Source: Virgibacillus phasianinus
GTDB lineage: Bacteria; Bacillota; Bacilli; Bacillales; Amphibacillaceae
Assembly: GCF_002216775.1 (NCBI RefSeq)
Contig: NZ_CP022315.1
Span: 3,596,001 to 3,660,000 of the forward strand
Reading direction: 5' to 3'
Length of the DNA stretch: 64,000 nucleotides
Part shown: positions 34,662 to 44,500 of the stretch, piece by piece
How the letters are laid out: each line of letters opens with the position of its first letter
Numbering within the stretch: the first letter of the stretch is position 1
The notes under the pieces: model-generated
Databases searched by the model: none
What the model was told of the DNA's origin: nothing
What the model saw: only the letters and a program-made list of their open reading frames with translations
Program-made: the position numbers and the translations under genes

Positions 34662-37600
34662 CTATAATGATACTACTTGGGGCTTTTCTTCTTGATTAAC
34701 AGTTGGCTTCGCTTGATTTTTTGATTGAAAGGCTTGCATAGCAGCCTCTTCATCTGTAAAACCTTCTTTTTTATAGGACTCAATCTTTTCAAGCATTACC
34801 CGGTAATCTTTCGGGGTAACCTTCACGAACCTCTTCACTTGTTCCTCCCAGTTAGTGAGGACGTACGCGCCTTTTTGACTTTCCGTGTACTGCACATGAT
34901 GCTGAACCATTTGTTTCACTTGTGCAATCTCATCAAGGTCTATGAGCGGTTCTATTTCGACCAGTTCCTTGTTGCATAATTTGTTAAATGAAGCTAAGTC
35001 CTCTGCAAGGACGTAGGCGTTACCACCTGACATTCCAGCTGCGAAGTTTTTACCAACATCGCCTAATATAACGACGCGTCCACCAGTCATATATTCACAA
35101 CCGTGGTCGCCAATTCCTTCAACCACAACGTTTGCCCCACTATTTCGGACAGCAAATCGTTCACCTGCATATCCATTTATATAAGCCTCGCCGCTGGTAG
35201 CACCATATAATGCTACGTTTCCGGCAATGACGTTACTTGATTCATTAAGCTTTGCTTCTTGTGGAGAAGAAACAACCACTTTCCCACCAGATAATCCTTT
35301 ACCAACATAATCATTCGCGTCACCTGTCAGCCATAGGGACATGCCTCTTGGAACATAGGCAGCAAAGCTCTGTCCGGCAGAACCGGCAAATCGAAGCGTG
35401 ATCGTATCATCTGGTAAACCAGCTTCCCCGTAACGTTTGGAAATCTCACTGCCCACTATTGCCCCTACGACACGGTTTGTATTTCGAATCGGGAATGATA
35501 GATCTACCTGTTCTTTCCGCTCCATGGCTGTCTTTACAGCAGGCAAAATTTTTGATAGGTCGAGTGACTCATCAAGATGATGGTTCTGGTTTGTTTGGCA
35601 GGTTCTTGGTCCATCCACCTGGTAAAGTAATGGCGATAAATCCAAGTCCTTCGCTTTCCAGTGTGCTTTTGCCCGATCGCTAACCGTTAATACATCTGTC
35701 CGGCCAACCATCTCTTCTACTGTTTTAAAGCCTAATTCAGCCATGATTTCTCTAACTTCTTCTGCAATATAGTGCATAAAGTTAACAACATGATCAGGAT
35801 CGCCCATGAATTTCTTCCGTAGTTCCGGATTTTGGGTTGCAATACCGACCGGACATGTATCGACGTGACATACCCGCATCATGATACAGCCCAGCACAAC
35901 AAGTGGTGCTGTCGCAAACCCATATTCTTCTGCGCCAAACAGTGCGGCCATGACCACATCTTTCCCGGTCATCAATTTGCCATCCGTTTCTAATACAACA
36001 CGATCCCTTAGACCATTTAACATCAAGCTTTGATGTGTTTCGGCTAGACCAAGCTCCCATGGCAACCCCGTATGCTTGATACTAGTTTTTGGTGAAGCAC
36101 CTGTGCCGCCATCATAACCACTGACAGAAATGACATCTGCCTTCCCTTTTGCGACACCAGAGGCAATCGTTCCAATTCCTGCTTTCGCAACAAGCTTCAC
36201 ACTTACACGTGCATCACGATTGGCGTTTTTCAAATCATGAATCAACTGCGCCATATCCTCAATCGAATAAATATCATGATGTGGCGGTGGTGAGATTAAA
36301 TCCACGCCCGGGGTGGACCCACGTACGCCAGCCACCCATGGGTATACTTTTTTCCCCGGCAGCTGTCCACCTTCTCCAGGTTTCGCTCCTTGTGCCATCT
36401 TGATTTGCAGTTCATCAGCGTTAACTAAATAATGACTTTTCACCCCAAAACGTCCAGATGCAATTTGTTTAATGGCACTCCTAGGTGAATCGCCATTTTC
36501 ATCCGTCTGGAATCGTTTCGGATCCTCTCCGCCTTCACCACTATTACTTTTACCACCGATGCGGTTCATCGCAATAGCCAGTGACTCATGCGCTTCCTGG
36601 CTTAACGATCCAAATGACATTGCTCCGGTTTTAAACCGTTTTACGATGGTATCGACGGATTCGACTTCTTCTATTGGAATGGAATTCGTTTTCTTAAAGG
36701 TAAACAAATTCCTTAGAAAGTTAATTCTTTCTTCATTTGCTGCCTCAGAATACTGTTTGAATAAATGATAGTCTCCTCTTCGGCAAGCCCATTGCAGTGT
36801 ATGAATCGTTTTCGGATTAAACGCGTGATGCTCACCGGTTTTTCTCCATTGAAAATCACTACCTGACTCAAGCGTCTGATCAACATGATCTGCATAGGCA
36901 TTGTGATGACGATTTCTCGCTTCTTGTGCAATTATATCTATGTCAATTCCGCCGAGCTGGGAGGCAGTTCCCGCAAAATAACGATCGATGACCGATTTGC
37001 TGATTCCAATTGCCTCAAATATTTGGGCACCGCGGTAGCTTTGAATCGTGGAAATTCCCATTTTGGACATAACCTTTACAACGCCCTCAGTAATTCCTGA
37101 AATATAGGTGCCTACCGCATCCTGATAAGTAAGCGTCAACTTGTTTTCACTAATCGCCTGACTCAATGTTGCATAGGTGAGATATGGATTTATCGCATTT
37201 GCGCCATAACCAAGCAAGGCCGCGAAATGATGTACTTCCCTCGCCTCTCCAGTTTCTGCAATGATGCTTACTTTTGTACGTGTACCTGAGCGTACCAGAT
37301 GTTGATGCAGTGCACTAACGGCAAGCAAGGATGGAATTGCAACTGTCTTCTCATCCATATTTCGGTCTGATAATACAAGAATACTAACCCCTGCCTCAAT
37401 AGCCTGATCAGCATCCATACAAATCTGCTCAAGAGTACTCTCCAAGTCATCTACGAATAACGTGTCAATTGTCCAACTCTTAAAACCTGGATAACTATCC
37501 GATTTTAATAAACGTAGCTGTCTATTTGACAATACAGGCGTGTCAACTTGCAGCCTGTGACAATTAATTTCACTAGGGTGTAATATATCCCCTTCAGGTC

Positions 37601-39224
37601 CTAGCAGACTCATCGTCGATGTAACAAGCTGTTCACGATATGCATCGATTGGCGGGTTCGTTACCTGCGCAAATAATTGCTTGAAATAAGAAAATAATGA
37701 TTGGGCATGATCAGATAAAACTGCCAATGGCACATCATTACCCATCGCGCCAATTGGATCCTTCTCATCTGTCACCAATGGAATTAAATATTTTTGAATA
37801 TCTTCGTACGTATAGCCAAATGCTTTTTGCCTGGTTACGAGATTGTCAAACGGCATTTCATCCAACGCTTCCACCTTATTGCCGAGCTTGACAAGCTGCC
37901 CATCCAACCATTCACGATACGGCTTTGCGCCTGACATTTCCGTTTTAATTTCATCGTCAGAAATAATCCGCTCTTCATCTAAATCGAGCAACAGCATTTT
38001 CCCCGGACTCAGACGATCCTTATACAAGATATTATCTTCTTCAACATCGATGATCCCAACCTCTGATGAAAAGATCAGATAGTCATCTTTAGTTACACAA
38101 TATCTCGCGGGACGTAAACCGTTTCGGTCCAAAATTGCTCCAATTTGATTGCCATCCGTAAAGGAAATGGTTGTTGGACCGTCCCATGGCTCCATTAATG
38201 CACTATGATACTCATAGAAAGCTTTCTTTTCTTTCGACATATGTGGATTATTTACCCATGGTTCCGGGATCAGCATCATCGCAGCATGTGCAGGTTTTCT
38301 GCCAGCCAGAACAAAAAACTCAAGCGCATTATCCAAAATAGATGAATCACTGCCATCTGCATCCAGGATCGGTAACACTTTTTCCAAGTCGTCTCCGAAA
38401 GCATCGGATACAAATTGCTCTTCACGTGCCCGCATCCAGTTAACATTTCCTCTTAACGTATTGATTTCACCATTATGCATTAAATAGCGATTCGGATGGG
38501 CTCTTTCCCAGCTTGGAAAAGTATTGGTGCTAAAACGGGAATGCACCATTGAAAAGGCTGATACAAAATCTTCATCTTGTAAATCAAGATAGAATGCATC
38601 CAATTGTTCCGGTGTTAACAATCCTTTATAAACAATTGTTTGACTGGAAAGACTGGTAAAATAGAAGCGCTCTTCCCGTTTAATCGCTGCTTTTTCCGCT
38701 TGTTTTCGGATAATATACAACTTCCGTTCAAATTCGATATCTTCCTTTATAGCAGGAGCTGCACCAATAAATACCTGGCGGATAACTGGACAGCTCTCTT
38801 TTGCCTTAATTCCAATTTTTCTGATATTTATAGGTACAGTTCTCCATCCAAGAACTGTCTGCCCTTCCTTTATAATAAATGAATTAATGTCCGCCTCCAC
38901 TTCTTCCCGATTATCATCATCATTTGAGAAGAAAATCATCCCAACACCATAGTGACCTTTTTCAGGTAAGTTGATTTCCGGACATTCTTTTCTGAAAAAG
39001 TGATCTGGAATTTGAACCATTAATCCCGCTCCATCACCCGTATCAGGATCACTTCCATGTCCCCCGCGATGGTCTAACTGACAAAGCATGTGTAATCCCT
39101 TTTTTACAATATCATGCGTCGGAACACCATTCATATGTGCATACAACCCGATCCCACATGCATCATGTTCAAATTCAGGACGGTAAAGGCCTTGCGATTT
39201 CGGTACGTTATTATAACCCATCAT
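34662..39224 (-). CDS. gltB: Glutamate synthase large (alpha) subunit
   Basis: 1520 residues; converts glutamine plus 2-oxoglutarate to two glutamate. Domains in order are the class II glutaminase (the Ntn nucleophile is Cys22, processed after an N-terminal peptide, in HDACGIGLYAHMNG), a central domain, an FMN-binding synthase domain with the 3Fe-4S cysteines in RVCHVDTCPVGIATQ, and a C-terminal GXGXG beta-helix domain (YGATSGEAYINGYAGERFAV). Length is normal. The LysR regulator gene gltC is divergent. An ATG 3 nt downstream of 39224 is an equally possible start. Confidence 0.97.
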   Translation of the reverse strand: MMGYNNVPKSQGLYRPEFEHDACGIGLYAHMNGVPTHDIVKKGLHMLCQLDHRGGHGSDPDTGDGAGLMVQIPDHFFRKECPEINLPEKGHYGVGMIFFSNDDDNREEVEADINSFIIKEGQTVLGWRTVPINIRKIGIKAKESCPVIRQVFIGAAPAIKEDIEFERKLYIIRKQAEKAAIKREERFYFTSLSSQTIVYKGLLTPEQLDAFYLDLQDEDFVSAFSMVHSRFSTNTFPSWERAHPNRYLMHNGEINTLRGNVNWMRAREEQFVSDAFGDDLEKVLPILDADGSDSSILDNALEFFVLAGRKPAHAAMMLIPEPWVNNPHMSKEKKAFYEYHSALMEPWDGPTTISFTDGNQIGAILDRNGLRPARYCVTKDDYLIFSSEVGIIDVEEDNILYKDRLSPGKMLLLDLDEERIISDDEIKTEMSGAKPYREWLDGQLVKLGNKVEALDEMPFDNLVTRQKAFGYTYEDIQKYLIPLVTDEKDPIGAMGNDVPLAVLSDHAQSLFSYFKQLFAQVTNPPIDAYREQLVTSTMSLLGPEGDILHPSEINCHRLQVDTPVLSNRQLRLLKSDSYPGFKSWTIDTLFVDDLESTLEQICMDADQAIEAGVSILVLSDRNMDEKTVAIPSLLAVSALHQHLVRSGTRTKVSIIAETGEAREVHHFAALLGYGANAINPYLTYATLSQAISENKLTLTYQDAVGTYISGITEGVVKVMSKMGISTIQSYRGAQIFEAIGISKSVIDRYFAGTASQLGGIDIDIIAQEARNRHHNAYADHVDQTLESGSDFQWRKTGEHHAFNPKTIHTLQWACRRGDYHLFKQYSEAANEERINFLRNLFTFKKTNSIPIEEVESVDTIVKRFKTGAMSFGSLSQEAHESLAIAMNRIGGKSNSGEGGEDPKRFQTDENGDSPRSAIKQIASGRFGVKSHYLVNADELQIKMAQGAKPGEGGQLPGKKVYPWVAGVRGSTPGVDLISPPPHHDIYSIEDMAQLIHDLKNANRDARVSVKLVAKAGIGTIASGVAKGKADVISVSGYDGGTGASPKTSIKHTGLPWELGLAETHQSLMLNGLRDRVVLETDGKLMTGKDVVMAALFGAEEYGFATAPLVVLGCIMMRVCHVDTCPVGIATQNPELRKKFMGDPDHVVNFMHYIAEEVREIMAELGFKTVEEMVGRTDVLTVSDRAKAHWKAKDLDLSPLLYQVDGPRTCQTNQNHHLDESLDLSKILPAVKTAMERKEQVDLSFPIRNTNRVVGAIVGSEISKRYGEAGLPDDTITLRFAGSAGQSFAAYVPRGMSLWLTGDANDYVGKGLSGGKVVVSSPQEAKLNESSNVIAGNVALYGATSGEAYINGYAGERFAVRNSGANVVVEGIGDHGCEYMTGGRVVILGDVGKNFAAGMSGGNAYVLAEDLASFNKLCNKELVEIEPLIDLDEIAQVKQMVQHHVQYTESQKGAYVLTNWEEQVKRFVKVTPKDYRVMLEKIESYKKEGFTDEEAAMQAFQSKNQAKPTVNQEEKPQVVSL

Positions 39225-39281
39225 GGATTCCCCCGTTCTTATTCCGTATATGGTGCCTTATAACAATTATAGGTTTTCAAA

Positions 39282-39311
39282 TTAATCTAAACAATATATA
39301 ATTTAGATTAA
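39282..39311. promoter_or_regulatory. Palindromic GltC-type operator between gltB and gltC
   Basis: TTAATCTAAA (39282-39291) and TTTAGATTAA (39302-39311) form a perfect 10-bp inverted repeat around a 10-nt A/T spacer, lying in the divergent promoter region, as expected for a LysR-type site. Confidence 0.65.
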
Positions 39312-39349
39312 AACAATCTATTATTGATATGAATCGAGGGGAATATTGG

Positions 39350-40252
39350 ATGGAACTACGTCAACTGCGCTATTTTATGGAGGTTGCGGAGCGTGAACAT
39401 GTATCGGAAGCGGCTGTTAATTTGCATGTTGCCCAATCCGCTGTTAGCAGGCAAATCGCTAATTTAGAAGGAGAACTTGGGGTTTCTTTATTTGAACGTG
39501 AAGGCAGAAATATTAAATTAACTCAAATCGGCAAGACCTTCTATGCACATACAAAACTTGCGATGAAAGCAATTGACAATGCCAAAAAGCAAATTGATGA
39601 ATATCTGGATCCGGAACGCGGGACAATCAAAATTGGTTTCCCGACCAGTTTATCCAGTCACCTATTACCAAATGTCATTTCCGCTTTCAAAGATGAATAC
39701 CCAAATATTGCCTTTCACTTAAGACAGGGATCATACAGCTTTTTAATTGATTCGGTGAAAAGGGACGAAATTGATGTGGCCTTTCTCGGCCCAGTCCCAA
39801 AGGATGATCCTGAGATTGAAAGCCATATTTTATTCACAGAAGATATTTTGGCATTATTGCCAATATCACACCCCTTGGCAAATAATAAGATCCTCTACCT
39901 TACTGACTTGAGGAACGATGAATTTGTCAGTTTTCCAAAAGGCTTTGTCTTGGAAAAAGTCATTATCGACGCCTGCAAACAGGTCGGTTTTGTTCCAAAA
40001 ATATCATCAGAAGGCGAGGATTTGGACGCAATCAAAGGACTCGTCTCAGCCGGTATTGGAGTAACTCTCTTACCAGACAGCACCTTTCACGAATCAACAC
40101 CGCGGATGACCGCTAAAGTCCCCATTAAAATTCCGGAAGTAAGAAGGACGGTAGGTGTTATCAAACATAAGGAAAAAGACTTAGCACCATCTGAAAAGAT
40201 ATTCTATTCCTTTGTAAAACGCTTTTTCGCACGTTTGGAAGGCTTTCAGTAA
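39350..40252 (+). CDS. gltC: LysR-type regulator of glutamate synthase
   Basis: 300 residues from ATG 39350, which has GAGGGGAA upstream and matches B. subtilis GltC in length. The N-terminal helix-turn-helix MELRQLRYFMEVAEREHVSE and SAVSRQIANLEGELGVSLFE are typical LysR motifs. The effector domain spans about residues 90-295 (FPTSLSSHLLPNVISAF, SAGIGVTLLPDSTF). It probably activates gltBD when 2-oxoglutarate is high and represses itself. It is divergent from gltB, and the palindrome described above lies in the gap. Confidence 0.9.
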   Translation: MELRQLRYFMEVAEREHVSEAAVNLHVAQSAVSRQIANLEGELGVSLFEREGRNIKLTQIGKTFYAHTKLAMKAIDNAKKQIDEYLDPERGTIKIGFPTSLSSHLLPNVISAFKDEYPNIAFHLRQGSYSFLIDSVKRDEIDVAFLGPVPKDDPEIESHILFTEDILALLPISHPLANNKILYLTDLRNDEFVSFPKGFVLEKVIIDACKQVGFVPKISSEGEDLDAIKGLVSAGIGVTLLPDSTFHESTPRMTAKVPIKIPEVRRTVGVIKHKEKDLAPSEKIFYSFVKRFFARLEGFQ

Positions 40253-40349
40253 AACGCTTGAAACTACGGTTAATACCAGCTTGTTCATTGCATGGCAAGA
40301 TGATGGCTATATGTCGGGTTTATTCAAGTTTTGACCAATACAACTCGTG

Positions 40350-40409
40350 TTTGGTCGTTATATTCCTATTTTGGCCGTTATATCCTAAATTCGGCCGATA
40401 TAACACTTC
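40350..40409. repeat. Three copies of the 20-bp GGCCGTTATAT repeat
   Basis: Monomers at 40350-40369, 40370-40389 and 40390-40409 share the TTTGGCCGTTATAT core with the array at 24743-24980. They lie between gltC and the monooxygenase gene. Confidence 0.8.
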
Positions 40410-40426
40410 TTGCGAAGTTAAAATAT

Positions 40427-40471
40427 CTCGCAAAAAAGATGCAGAATTCCATAAGGAAAAACTGCATCTTA
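40427..40471 (-). terminator. Terminator of the monooxygenase/FMN reductase operon
   Basis: AAGATGCAG pairs with CTGCATCTT, followed by six Ts on the minus strand, right after the stop of the flavin monooxygenase gene. Confidence 0.85.
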
Positions 40472-40477
40472 AAGGTG

Positions 40478-41854
40478 CTATTTCACTAACAGGGCATTAT
40501 CACGTTTTCCGGGATGACTTGCCGCCAGCTGATCCCCATTACCAAACAGATTGTCCCGAAGTGAGTTTCCATCATATTCTTTTCGAACCAAACCTCTTTC
40601 CTGCAGAATAGGCACAACATACTCAATAAAATCCTTAAACGTACCAGGTGTAATGGCATATGCAATATTGAAACCATCAATTCCCGCTTCATTTACCCAC
40701 TCTTCCATTGTGTCGGCAATTTGTTCAGGTGAACCGACGGCTGAAGCGCCCATTCCACCAATACCAATAGCGTTGATAATATCCTCTACAGTCGATGGTT
40801 TATCCGGGAAAATTTTGGTGAAGTTTTCTAGTGCTGATCGTATCGAATTATTTTCTATATAACTGATCTCCTGATCTTTGGTATACCCCGATAGGTCAAC
40901 TCCGGTCCATCCGCCAAACAGCGCAAGTGCTCCCTCTGTGCTTATATGTTTCTTGTAGTTGTTATATTTCGCTTTTGCTTCTTCTTCAGTTCTGCCAACA
41001 ATCGGTACAAACATCGTAAGTATTTTCACTTCATCTCGTAATCTTCCTGCTTTTTCAATATCTTCCCGTAATTTATCGACGGTTTCTTTAGCCGCAGCAA
41101 CAGTTGGTGCACCAATAAACACACATTCCGCATTCTTAGCCGCAAATGCCCGCCCTTTTGTAGATGCACCTGCCTGATAAAGAACAGGAGTCCGCTGGAT
41201 TGATGGTTCGCTCAGATGAGCCCCTGGAACTTTAAAATATTTTCCTTCATGGTTGATATCATGTACTTTTTCTGGATCCGTGTAAATTTCATTCCCTTTA
41301 TCCAGCTTAACAGCATCGTCTTCCCAGCTTTGTTCCCATAGCTTGTAGCAAACATCCAAATATTCGGCGGCTAAATCATAGCGCTCATCATGACCTATCT
41401 GATCGTCTAGCCCAATATTGACTGACGCACTTTTTAAATAGGAAGTAACAATGTTCCAGCCAATGCGCCCATTTGTTAAATGGTCAAGTGTGGACATTCT
41501 CCTTGCAAATGGGTAGGGATGCTCATGTGCAACGGATGCCGTAACACCAAAACCGAGATGTTTCGTTACTGCAGACATTAGAGGAACAACTGCTAACGGA
41601 TCATTGACCGGTGACTGTGCCCCTTGTCGTACCGCCGCTTCCCTTGAACCATTATATACATCATATGTCCCTAGAACATCCGCAATAAATACAGCATCGA
41701 AACGTCCTTTTTCTAAAAGCTTGGCAAGTTCGATCCAATATTCACTATCCTTATAGCGGTGTGATTCATCTTCCGGGTGCGTCCATAACCCTGGTGATTG
41801 ATGTCCCGCACAGTTCATATCAAACGCATTCAAATAGATTCGCTCTTTTGCCAT
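40478..41854 (-). CDS. LLM-class flavin-dependent monooxygenase (NtaA/SnaA/DszA type)
   Basis: 458 residues. The blocks are NAFDMNCAGHQSPGLWTHPED, VFIADVLGTYDVYNGS, NGRIGWNIVTSYLKSASVN and LYQAGASTKGRAFAAKNAEC. It uses reduced FMN supplied by a partner reductase to oxidise sulfur- or nitrogen-containing organic compounds. In B. subtilis similar proteins (YtnJ, YxeK) cleave S-modified cysteines. It lies 37 nt behind an FMN reductase gene, and a SAM riboswitch precedes both. Substrate is unknown, but a sulfur compound is likely because of the S-box control. Confidence 0.88.
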   Translation of the reverse strand: MAKERIYLNAFDMNCAGHQSPGLWTHPEDESHRYKDSEYWIELAKLLEKGRFDAVFIADVLGTYDVYNGSREAAVRQGAQSPVNDPLAVVPLMSAVTKHLGFGVTASVAHEHPYPFARRMSTLDHLTNGRIGWNIVTSYLKSASVNIGLDDQIGHDERYDLAAEYLDVCYKLWEQSWEDDAVKLDKGNEIYTDPEKVHDINHEGKYFKVPGAHLSEPSIQRTPVLYQAGASTKGRAFAAKNAECVFIGAPTVAAAKETVDKLREDIEKAGRLRDEVKILTMFVPIVGRTEEEAKAKYNNYKKHISTEGALALFGGWTGVDLSGYTKDQEISYIENNSIRSALENFTKIFPDKPSTVEDIINAIGIGGMGASAVGSPEQIADTMEEWVNEAGIDGFNIAYAITPGTFKDFIEYVVPILQERGLVRKEYDGNSLRDNLFGNGDQLAASHPGKRDNALLVK

Positions 41855-41891
41855 CCTCTGATTCCTCCTTAACTATCTATCATTTTGATTT

Positions 41892-42440
41892 TCAAACTGA
41901 TGAAACAACTGCACCTTGATTGTTTACTAATTCAATAAAGTAATAGAGCTGCTTATTCGTACGCTCTAAAATACCTTCATCAATAATTGGATTTTCTTTT
42001 TGTTTATCAATTTGACTGTCCAGTAAATAGAGCCCTTTCAAATTATGACCTTTCAAGGTTGCTAACACTGGTTTTAGCGAATACTCTATCGCCAGTAAAT
42101 GCGACATACTTCCACCTGTCATGAGCGGTAGCACCGGTGTGTGCCTTAATACATCCTGTGGCAGGACATCAAGTAATGCTTTTAGAACCCCCGAATATGC
42201 TCCTTTATATACTGGCGATCCAACAATCACACCTTTTGCATTCTGAATCAGTGCTGCGATATCCTGAATGGCCGGGCTATCATATTTCCCTAGAAATAAA
42301 TCTTCATGCGGAACATTTTTAACAGATATGTGGGACACCGAAAAGTTTTCCTGATTCAATAACGTCCCTAAATATTTCAGAACCTGATCAGACCTGGACG
42401 ATTCTGAAGGGCTCCCCGATATAATAACGATTTCACTCAA
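41892..42440 (-). CDS. NADPH-dependent FMN reductase (SsuE-like)
   Basis: 182 residues from TTG 42440, with AGAGG 9 nt upstream; the ATG at 42449 is too close to that site. IVIISGSPSESSRSDQVLKYLG is the flavodoxin-like phosphate-binding loop and KGVIVGSPVYKGAYSGVLK the flavin-binding block of SsuE/MsuE-type reductases. It provides FMNH2 for the adjacent LLM monooxygenase. Length is typical. It is the first gene after the SAM riboswitch. Confidence 0.88.
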   Translation of the reverse strand: MSEIVIISGSPSESSRSDQVLKYLGTLLNQENFSVSHISVKNVPHEDLFLGKYDSPAIQDIAALIQNAKGVIVGSPVYKGAYSGVLKALLDVLPQDVLRHTPVLPLMTGGSMSHLLAIEYSLKPVLATLKGHNLKGLYLLDSQIDKQKENPIIDEGILERTNKQLYYFIELVNNQGAVVSSV

Positions 42441-42502
42441 AACGATCATCCTCTCATATATTAAAATTCACTTTCAAAGATAAGTATTGGTATATCCCAA
42501 TT

Positions 42503-42545
42503 GAAAAAAAGCCCCCTTTTCTTTTAATAGAGAAAAGAGGGCTTT
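42503..42545 (-). terminator. Terminator of the SAM riboswitch
   Basis: AAGCCCTCTTTTCTC pairs with the AGAAAAGGGGGCTT side and is followed by seven Ts on the minus strand. It is the expression platform between the aptamer and the FMN reductase gene. Confidence 0.88.
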
Positions 42546-42570
42546 ACGTGTAAAAATTTATGATTTCCGC

Positions 42571-42674
42571 TCTTATCTCCCAAGAATTACTCCCGCTGGA
42601 ATTAGCACCTTCCTGACAAAGTCAGAGGTTGCTGAAGCTTCACAGGGCCAGTCCCTCAGCTTCTCTTGATAAGA
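42571..42674 (-). promoter_or_regulatory. SAM-I riboswitch (S-box)
   Basis: Minus-strand S-box blocks are CTTATCAAGAGAAGCTGAGG, GACTGGCCC, GAAGCTTCAGCAACC, AAGGTGCTAATTCC and the closing GGGAGATAAGA. A TATAAT at 42686-42691 is a plausible -10. High SAM is expected to favour the terminator. The gap from 42.44 to 42.79 kb is otherwise explained by this and the ectC terminator. Confidence 0.95.
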
Positions 42675-42747
42675 ATATTTAATTTATTATATAGTGTATT
42701 CTAATTAATCCGATAAATCAAGTACGAATTTGAATTTTTCGTAAAGA

Positions 42748-42779
42748 AAGAAAAGGAACCAGACCATGGCTCCTTTTCT
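42748..42779 (-). terminator. Terminator of the ectABC operon
   Basis: AAAAGGAGCCA pairs with TGGTTCCTTTT, followed by a T-rich tract on the minus strand. Confidence 0.75.
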
Positions 42780-42789
42780 TTCATTTCTC

Positions 42790-43176
42790 CTATTCCGTCA
42801 ACAACGGATAATATCCCTCTTCATTATGTGTTTCTTTGCCAACAAGTGGCGGGTTAAAGACGCAAACCATACGCATTTGCGTCCTGGCCCGCAGCTTGTG
42901 TTTATCATTTTCGTCTAAAATATACATGGTTCCAGGTTCCAGTTGAAAGACTTCTCCAGTTTCAACTTTCTCAATTTCCCCTTCTCCTTCAATACAATAA
43001 ACCGCTTCAATATGATTTTTATACCAATAATAATTTTCTGTACCTGCCTTGATAATGGTATCATTCATACTGAAACCAACATTATCCTTTTTCAACAGGA
43101 ACCTGCGGCTGCTCCAATTTTCTCCGGACGTTTCATCTTCTGTTCCGATTATATCCTTAAGTGATTTTACGATCAT
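42790..43176 (-). CDS. ectC: Ectoine synthase
   Basis: Cyclises N-gamma-acetyl-diaminobutyrate to ectoine, a compatible solute. It is a 128-residue cupin. [20 protein letters not shown] near the N terminus and [13 protein letters not shown] with [17 protein letters not shown] are EctC hallmarks. It is the last gene of the operon, 45 nt after ectB. No ectD (hydroxylase) follows, so 5-hydroxyectoine would need a gene elsewhere. Confidence 0.97.
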   Translation of the reverse strand: MIVKSLKDIIGTEDETSGENWSSRRFLLKKDNVGFSMNDTIIKAGTENYYWYKNHIEAVYCIEGEGEIEKVETGEVFQLEPGTMYILDENDKHKLRARTQMRMVCVFNPPLVGKETHNEEGYYPLLTE

Positions 43177-43221
43177 TTGTATTTCCCCTTTCTTTGTATA
43201 GGCAGTCTATTTACTAGTGTA

Positions 43222-44496
43222 TTAGTTTATAAGTGACTTAATGCTTTCTTCCAGTATTGCCAGTCCCTCTTCAAGCCCCTCCATCTCAATAATCAATGGT
43301 GGAAGAAACTTGATTACTTCATCATTCGGCCCTGACGTTTCAACAATTAAACCACGCTTGAATGCTTCCGCACAAATTTCACCAGCAAGACCAGGCTTGG
43401 TAATGGCAATTCCTTGCATGAGTCCTCTGCCGCGGGCTTCACCATTCAACTCTGGGTATTTATTAATAATGGCTTCGATTGCTTCACTCAAAATATGTGC
43501 TTTCTTTTGGATAGCTTGACTGAATTCATCCGTTTCCCAGTTGCTCAATGCCTCTGTTGCAGCAATAAATGCCAGATTATTTCCACGGAACGTTCCATTG
43601 TGCTCCCCCGGTCCCCACTGATCATACTCTGGCTTAATTAAAGTAATTGCCATTGGCAGCCCGATGCCACCAATCGATTTTGACAGGCAAACAATATCCG
43701 GTTTTATTCCAGCCGGTTCGAAGCTAAAGAACGTACCAGTTCTTCCGCACCCAGCCTGAACATCATCAATGATAAGTAAAATATCGAAGCGTTCACAAAT
43801 ACTTTCTACTTTTTTCAGCCATTCCAAACGGGCTGCGTTCATGCCGCCTTCACCTTGAACAGTCTCCAGTATGATGGCTGCTGGTAATGCAACACCGCTG
43901 CCGCTATCTTCTAAAAACCTCTCCAAATATGTTATCGAGTCCTGATCCTCCACATATTCGTCGAAAGGCATCGAAACGGTGTGATGAAGTGGAATTCCGG
44001 CACCGCTGCGTTTAAATGAATTACCTGTTACAGATAGTGAACCAATTGTCATGCCATGGAATGCGTTCGTAAAGCTAATGACTGTATCACGCCCTGTTAC
44101 CTTTCTAGCAATTTTCAATGCACTTTCAACTGTATTGGTCCCAGTTGGTCCCGGAAACATAATCTTATAGTCAAGGTCACGTGGTGTAAGAATGATTTCG
44201 TTAAAGCATTCAAGAAATTCCTTTCGTGGAGTTGTTCCCATATCAAGGCTATGAATGAGCCCATCATTACGAATATACTCAACTAGTTTATCCTGCATCG
44301 TTTCATTATTATGGCCGTAATTCAGTGCACCTGCACCGGCAAAAAAGTCAATGTACGCTTTACCGTCTACGTCCCAGAGCTTATACCCCTTCGCTTTTTC
44401 AAATATGGTTGGCCATCCGCGGCTATAACTTCTCACCGTCGATTCTAGCTCCTCAAACGTTTTCATTTTTGTATTTCCTAATACTGCTGTCCCCAT
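43222..44496 (-). CDS. ectB: Diaminobutyrate-2-oxoglutarate aminotransferase
   Basis: Converts aspartate semialdehyde plus glutamate to diaminobutyrate, the first ectoine step. It is a class III PLP aminotransferase of 424 residues. [54 protein letters not shown] and the PLP lysine in [12 protein letters not shown] are intact. The ATG at 44496 overlaps the ectA region: the ectA stop lies 4 nt downstream and AAAGGAA lies within the ectA end. The substrate links the operon to the lysC/asd pathway. Confidence 0.97.
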   Translation of the reverse strand: MGTAVLGNTKMKTFEELESTVRSYSRGWPTIFEKAKGYKLWDVDGKAYIDFFAGAGALNYGHNNETMQDKLVEYIRNDGLIHSLDMGTTPRKEFLECFNEIILTPRDLDYKIMFPGPTGTNTVESALKIARKVTGRDTVISFTNAFHGMTIGSLSVTGNSFKRSGAGIPLHHTVSMPFDEYVEDQDSITYLERFLEDSGSGVALPAAIILETVQGEGGMNAARLEWLKKVESICERFDILLIIDDVQAGCGRTGTFFSFEPAGIKPDIVCLSKSIGGIGLPMAITLIKPEYDQWGPGEHNGTFRGNNLAFIAATEALSNWETDEFSQAIQKKAHILSEAIEAIINKYPELNGEARGRGLMQGIAITKPGLAGEICAEAFKRGLIVETSGPNDEVIKFLPPLIIEMEGLEEGLAILEESIKSLIN

Positions 44497-44500
44497 TGAA

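Noticed and set aside
40258-40611. Plus-strand 117-codon open frame after gltC
   Set aside because: It crosses the 20-bp repeats, a terminator and the end of the monooxygenase gene; no ribosome site and no recognisable protein.
42441-42570. Possible small ORF between the FMN reductase gene and the S-box
   Set aside because: The interval is accounted for by the riboswitch terminator and no start with a ribosome site exists.
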